Source: CAZBMJ01 sp964493205
GTDB lineage: Bacteria; Myxococcota; UBA727; JABDBI01
Assembly: GCA_964493205.1 (NCBI GenBank)
Contig: CAZBMJ010000059.1
Span: 1-7,823, forward strand
Length of the DNA stretch: 7,823 nt
Direction of reading: 5' to 3'
Shown one piece after another: positions 5,969 to 7,823 of this stretch (its first letter is position 1; each line of letters opens with the position of its first letter). The notes beneath the pieces are model-generated. The model ran no database searches, had not been told where the DNA came from, and was given only the letters and a program-made list of their open reading frames with translations. A program made the translations under genes and the position numbers.

Positions 5969-7252
5969 CTATTTAATATCACCAGAACATTGTTGTTGTC
6001 CTTTCTTTGGTTTGGGACTCCACTTACATCCCATGCCCTTATTCTCACAAAAAGCTTTTTCTTTGATTGCGCCACATGATGTAGGCTTAGTGACACATAC
6101 ATCTTTTTTGCTAGAGTTTTTATAATAAACACAAGCAACATTATCTAGTGTTGTTACACTTCCACAAGTTTTAGAAATATCAGAAACAATAGCTGCACAA
6201 TTTTTAGGCTTAGCAACGCAAATATTTGGAATTGGTTTTGTATTCACAGTGCATTCTTCACCATTTGTAGCTTTTACACCTTCGCACTTAGTAAGGTCTT
6301 TTATATCGGTGCACTTGGTTGGTGCTACTGGCCCCTGTAGTGCTTCTTTTAATACACACTCACCTTTAGTTTCATCATACCCACAAGTATTGCCATCAAC
6401 AGGCGTTACATGGCCACAATTGTCTTTGGCAGTTGCAAAACAATTATTTGCTCTTGTGGTGCATTTATTATTTGTTGCATGAACAGCGCAAGTGGTATTA
6501 TTTTTAGTTTTAGCTGCTGCACATAGAGTTGTGTCAGTTACATCCTCGCAATTATCATAGATCACTTCTGCAACTTTATTAACGTCTACACAAGAACCAT
6601 CTTTCCATTCACATTTTTGTCCACTTGTAGGAACTATTACGCCACAATTCTTTTTAGTGGTGTTCTTGCAAGAATCCTTTATTGCTACGCATGTACCAGT
6701 AGTATTGTTAAATGCACAGGTCTCATTATTTTTGGTAACGGCTCCCACACATGTATCTTTTGATAATTCCCCACAAGTTGCAGGTTTTGCTTCTGGTGGA
6801 GCTATTTTTTCAACACAATCACCATCTTTCCATTCACATTTTTTAGTAGGATCACTTAGCTCAGCATTCTTACAAGCAGTTGGGTTTTTTGGTTTTACAT
6901 CAGCACAAGTTGCAGGCTTTTCTTCTGCCGGTGGAGCCACTTCTTCTTCTTCTTCTTCTTGCGCACCTTCTTCTTCATCCATAGCCTCTTCTTCTCCTGC
7001 GGGTTTTTCAACACACTTACCGGTATCAGAATTCCACACGCAAGTAGTAGCCGCCACATTGTTAGCTAAGGCTTTTGTACCGCAATCGCCTGGCACTAAA
7101 ATATCATTACAAGTTGCTGGCAGAACTGGTGGAATTATTGGTGGAGTGCTGGTGGAAGGAGCAGAGGTGTCATCTTGCGGCTTTTCGCCACAAGCCACAT
7201 ATAAAAATAAAGAAGAAATTAATATAAGACTACTTAATATAACTGATTTCAT
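5969..7252 (-). CDS. Predicted cysteine-rich repeat lipoprotein, nine four-cysteine modules
   Basis: I do not recognise a named family. The 427-residue product begins with a signal peptide (MK, then a hydrophobic stretch 4-19) and a lipobox-like LYVAC. C21 is the probable lipidated residue, although Tyr at -3 is atypical. Gly at +2 would permit outer-membrane sorting in a Gram-negative. A proline/serine/threonine-rich linker (28-46) follows. The rest holds 36 cysteines in nine modules of four, starting at C48, C116, C160, C195, C235, C271, C314, C352 and C393, with spacing roughly C-x(7-10)-C-x(6-13)-C-x(6-12)-C. Several modules end CEWKDGxCV or similar. An acidic linker (86-112, mostly Glu) separates modules 1 and 2. 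There are no CxxCH haem sites. Disulfide-bonded modules displayed at the cell surface are the natural inference. The arrangement resembles cysteine-repeat surface antigens of ciliates, but only in general pattern. It has its own promoter (7298-7326) and terminator (5920-5945), so it is monocistronic. The start at 7252 is supported by AGG eight bases upstream. Confidence 0.85.
   Translation of the reverse strand: MKSVILSSLILISSLFLYVACGEKPQDDTSAPSTSTPPIIPPVLPATCNDILVPGDCGTKALANNVAATTCVWNSDTGKCVEKPAGEEEAMDEEEGAQEEEEEEVAPPAEEKPATCADVKPKNPTACKNAELSDPTKKCEWKDGDCVEKIAPPEAKPATCGELSKDTCVGAVTKNNETCAFNNTTGTCVAIKDSCKNTTKKNCGVIVPTSGQKCEWKDGSCVDVNKVAEVIYDNCEDVTDTTLCAAAKTKNNTTCAVHATNNKCTTRANNCFATAKDNCGHVTPVDGNTCGYDETKGECVLKEALQGPVAPTKCTDIKDLTKCEGVKATNGEECTVNTKPIPNICVAKPKNCAAIVSDISKTCGSVTTLDNVACVYYKNSSKKDVCVTKPTSCGAIKEKAFCENKGMGCKWSPKPKKGQQQCSGDIK
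6596..6618. repeat. 23-bp internal repeat of the lipoprotein gene, copy 1
   Basis: This block is identical to 6821-6843 and encodes most of the KCEWKDG segment at the end of a cysteine module. Nucleotide identity between two modules whose flanks have diverged suggests fairly recent module duplication or gene conversion within the gene. Confidence 0.8.
6821..6843. repeat. 23-bp internal repeat of the lipoprotein gene, copy 2
   Basis: The partner of 6596-6618 in the same orientation, 225 bp away. It encodes KCEWKDG of the second cysteine module (residues around 138-144). Confidence 0.8.
6941..6960. repeat. TTC trinucleotide microsatellite (Glu run in the lipoprotein)
   Basis: Nearly seven TTC units lie in a row, with further TTC/CTC units up to about 7000. 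On the coding strand they give GAA/GAG codons for the acidic linker. Slippage here would change the linker length in whole codons and not cause a frameshift. Confidence 0.85.
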
Positions 7253-7297
7253 GATGTTAACCTATTATTATTAAACTATTTTAAAAATTACAGAATA

Positions 7298-7326
7298 TAT
7301 TTAAATAACATATTCAGCTAAGTCAA
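7298..7326 (-). promoter_or_regulatory. Sigma70-type promoter of the lipoprotein gene
   Basis: On the minus strand TTGACT (7321-7326, one mismatch to the -35 consensus) and TAAATA (7298-7303) are separated by exactly 17 bases. Transcription would begin near 7290, giving a leader of about 38 bases, and AGG lies 8 bases before the ATG at 7252. This is the best promoter match in the window. Confidence 0.6.
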
Positions 7327-7410
7327 TATAAGTAGTAGCGATTGTTTATTGAAAAATCATCCGTTTTTTTTAATATTTTGATCAATTATTGTATATATTT
7401 TAAACTGTTT

Positions 7411-7454
7411 AATAAAATAAAAAAGCTGGACCCTTAAGATTTTAAGAATCCAGC
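7411..7454 (-). terminator. Terminator-like hairpin, minus strand, with no gene assigned
   Basis: GCTGGA (7425-7430) pairs with TCCAGC (7449-7454). Inside, after a 2x2 mismatch, CTTAA (7433-7437) pairs with TTAAG (7442-7446). On the minus strand the hairpin is followed by TTTTTTATTTTATT, the layout of an intrinsic terminator. It would stop transcription coming from 7455 onward, where I see no protein gene. It may insulate the lipoprotein promoter downstream or end a transcript from outside the window. Confidence 0.6.
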
Positions 7455-7632
7455 AATTATTTAATAAAATAATAAAATTTTAATAATGACACATTAGATT
7501 CATTTTAACAACTTAGGTAGTACATGCAACTACAATGGATCACTAAATGTATAAAAAGCTGATTTATATACTAAATTATTTTGCCGTTCCTAATTCAAAT
7601 ACTTTTTTCAACAGGCCGTTAGTCTTCCAGAA

Positions 7633-7651
7633 CGTCTTTGCGAACCTTGAA
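7633..7651. repeat. Dispersed repeat fragment related to the menF palindromic element
   Basis: This 19-base block matches 3997-4015 at 17 positions in the same orientation. The shared core is CGTCTTTG followed by CCTTGAA. It shows that the element at menF belongs to a family with more than one copy. Confidence 0.6.
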
Positions 7652-7654
7652 CGT

Positions 7655-7693
7655 AAGCGAAAACATATGATTACCCATGTTTTTAAAACGCTT
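7655..7693. repeat. Hairpin containing a copy of CATATGATTACCCAT
   Basis: AAGCG plus AAAACAT (7655-7666) pairs with ATGTTTT (7677-7683) and CGCTT (7689-7693), with a 5-base bulge on the right side and a 10-base loop. The 15-base motif CATATGATTACCCAT occupies 7664-7678, and the same motif recurs at 7781-7795 and, inverted, at 16-30. Confidence 0.6.
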
Positions 7694-7777
7694 TTCTCGC
7701 TTCGTAAAAAAGCACCGCTACGCTTTAAGACTGGCACGCTGGAACAGGTAATTCCCTGGTTGCCTCCAACAAGGCGT

Positions 7778-7809
7778 GGCCATATGATTACCCATAAGTA
7801 TGATTAGTT
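7778..7809. repeat. Long-range inverted repeat, right arm
   Basis: Reverse complement of 1-33 with one base missing. It includes the second same-strand copy of CATATGATTACCCAT (7781-7795) and is followed by only 14 bases before the window ends. Confidence 0.85.
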
Positions 7810-7823
7810 AATCTGAGTTTTGG

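Larger units (their letters stand above)
7327..7823. other. Intergenic and repeat region without a convincing gene
   Basis: This stretch of about 500 bases is very AT-rich up to about 7620. Beyond that it is richer in GC and made of repeat-like blocks: a GTCTTTGCGA-containing segment, a hairpin, two copies of CATATGATTACCCAT and the right arm of the long-range inverted repeat. An 86-codon plus-strand frame (7547-7807) crosses it but has no Shine-Dalgarno sequence, its HMITH motif occurs twice only because of the repeat, and it looks non-coding. No tRNA or known RNA fold was recognised. Confidence 0.6.

Noticed and set aside
6249..6482. A 77-codon plus-strand open frame within the lipoprotein gene
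   Set aside because: Antisense shadow of the cysteine-rich gene, with no start signals.
5969..7252. Multihaem cytochrome as an explanation of the cysteine-rich protein
   Set aside because: The cysteines are 6-13 residues apart and there is no CxxCH motif.
6657..7274. A 205-codon plus-strand open frame opposite the lipoprotein gene
   Set aside because: It is antisense to a gene with signal peptide, promoter and terminator. Its serine runs are the reverse reading of the Glu codons, and it has no ribosome binding site.
7600..7800. CRISPR array or tRNA gene in the repeat cluster
   Set aside because: The 15-base motif occurs twice on this strand about 117 bases apart, without regular spacers. 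I see no cloverleaf or CCA end.
7547..7807. An 86-codon plus-strand open frame near the right end
   Set aside because: It crosses repeat blocks and the inverted-repeat arm, repeats HMITH only because of the DNA repeat, lacks a Shine-Dalgarno sequence and resembles no known protein.

Overview
This AT-rich window of 7.8 kb carries six recognisable protein-coding genes and an unusual amount of repeat structure. The sequence does not fix the organism. The gene set (ClpX, a class V cysteine desulfurase, a MenF-type isochorismate synthase, a UbiE/MenG methyltransferase and a predicted lipoprotein) indicates a bacterium that makes menaquinone. The lipoprotein suggests a Gram-negative, though not conclusively. 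Low GC, several families of short palindromic repeats and a very cysteine-rich surface-type protein would fit a host-associated lineage. That is an inference, and I name no taxon.

Layout from left to right. Positions 1-171 hold one arm of a long-range inverted repeat and several small hairpins. clpX (172-1404, minus) is followed by a 175-bp divergent intergenic region and then a NifS/IscS-like cysteine desulfurase (1580-2677, plus). That gene converges on, and overlaps by 27 bp, the 3' end of a menF-like gene (2651-3979, minus, open upstream to 4033). A 71-bp imperfect palindromic element covers the 5' end of the menF reading frame. Upstream of it lie a DUF1016/YhcG-type PDDEXK nuclease gene (4131-5180, minus) and ubiE/menG (5190-5888, minus). 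A strong intrinsic terminator (5920-5945) separates ubiE from a large lipoprotein gene (5969-7252, minus) that has a good sigma70-type promoter. Positions 7327-7823 hold no convincing gene. They contain a minus-strand terminator-like hairpin and a repeat cluster that ends in the second arm of the long-range inverted repeat.

Functionally, MenF (chorismate to isochorismate) and UbiE/MenG (final C-methylation of demethylmenaquinone) are the first and last steps of the classical menaquinone pathway, and lie on the same strand. The nuclease gene sits between them. A 26-bp perfect direct repeat, copied from the 3' end of ubiE, lies on both sides of it. The simplest reading is that the nuclease gene was inserted at the 3' end of ubiE and left a usable ubiE terminus on one side and a diverged copy of that terminus on the other. 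ClpX is the unfoldase of the ClpXP protease, and the desulfurase supplies sulfur for Fe-S clusters or tRNA thiolation.

The most unusual items are the nuclease insertion with its duplicated ubiE terminus, the lipoprotein built from nine four-cysteine modules, the palindromic element at the menF start, and the inverted repeat at the two ends of the window.
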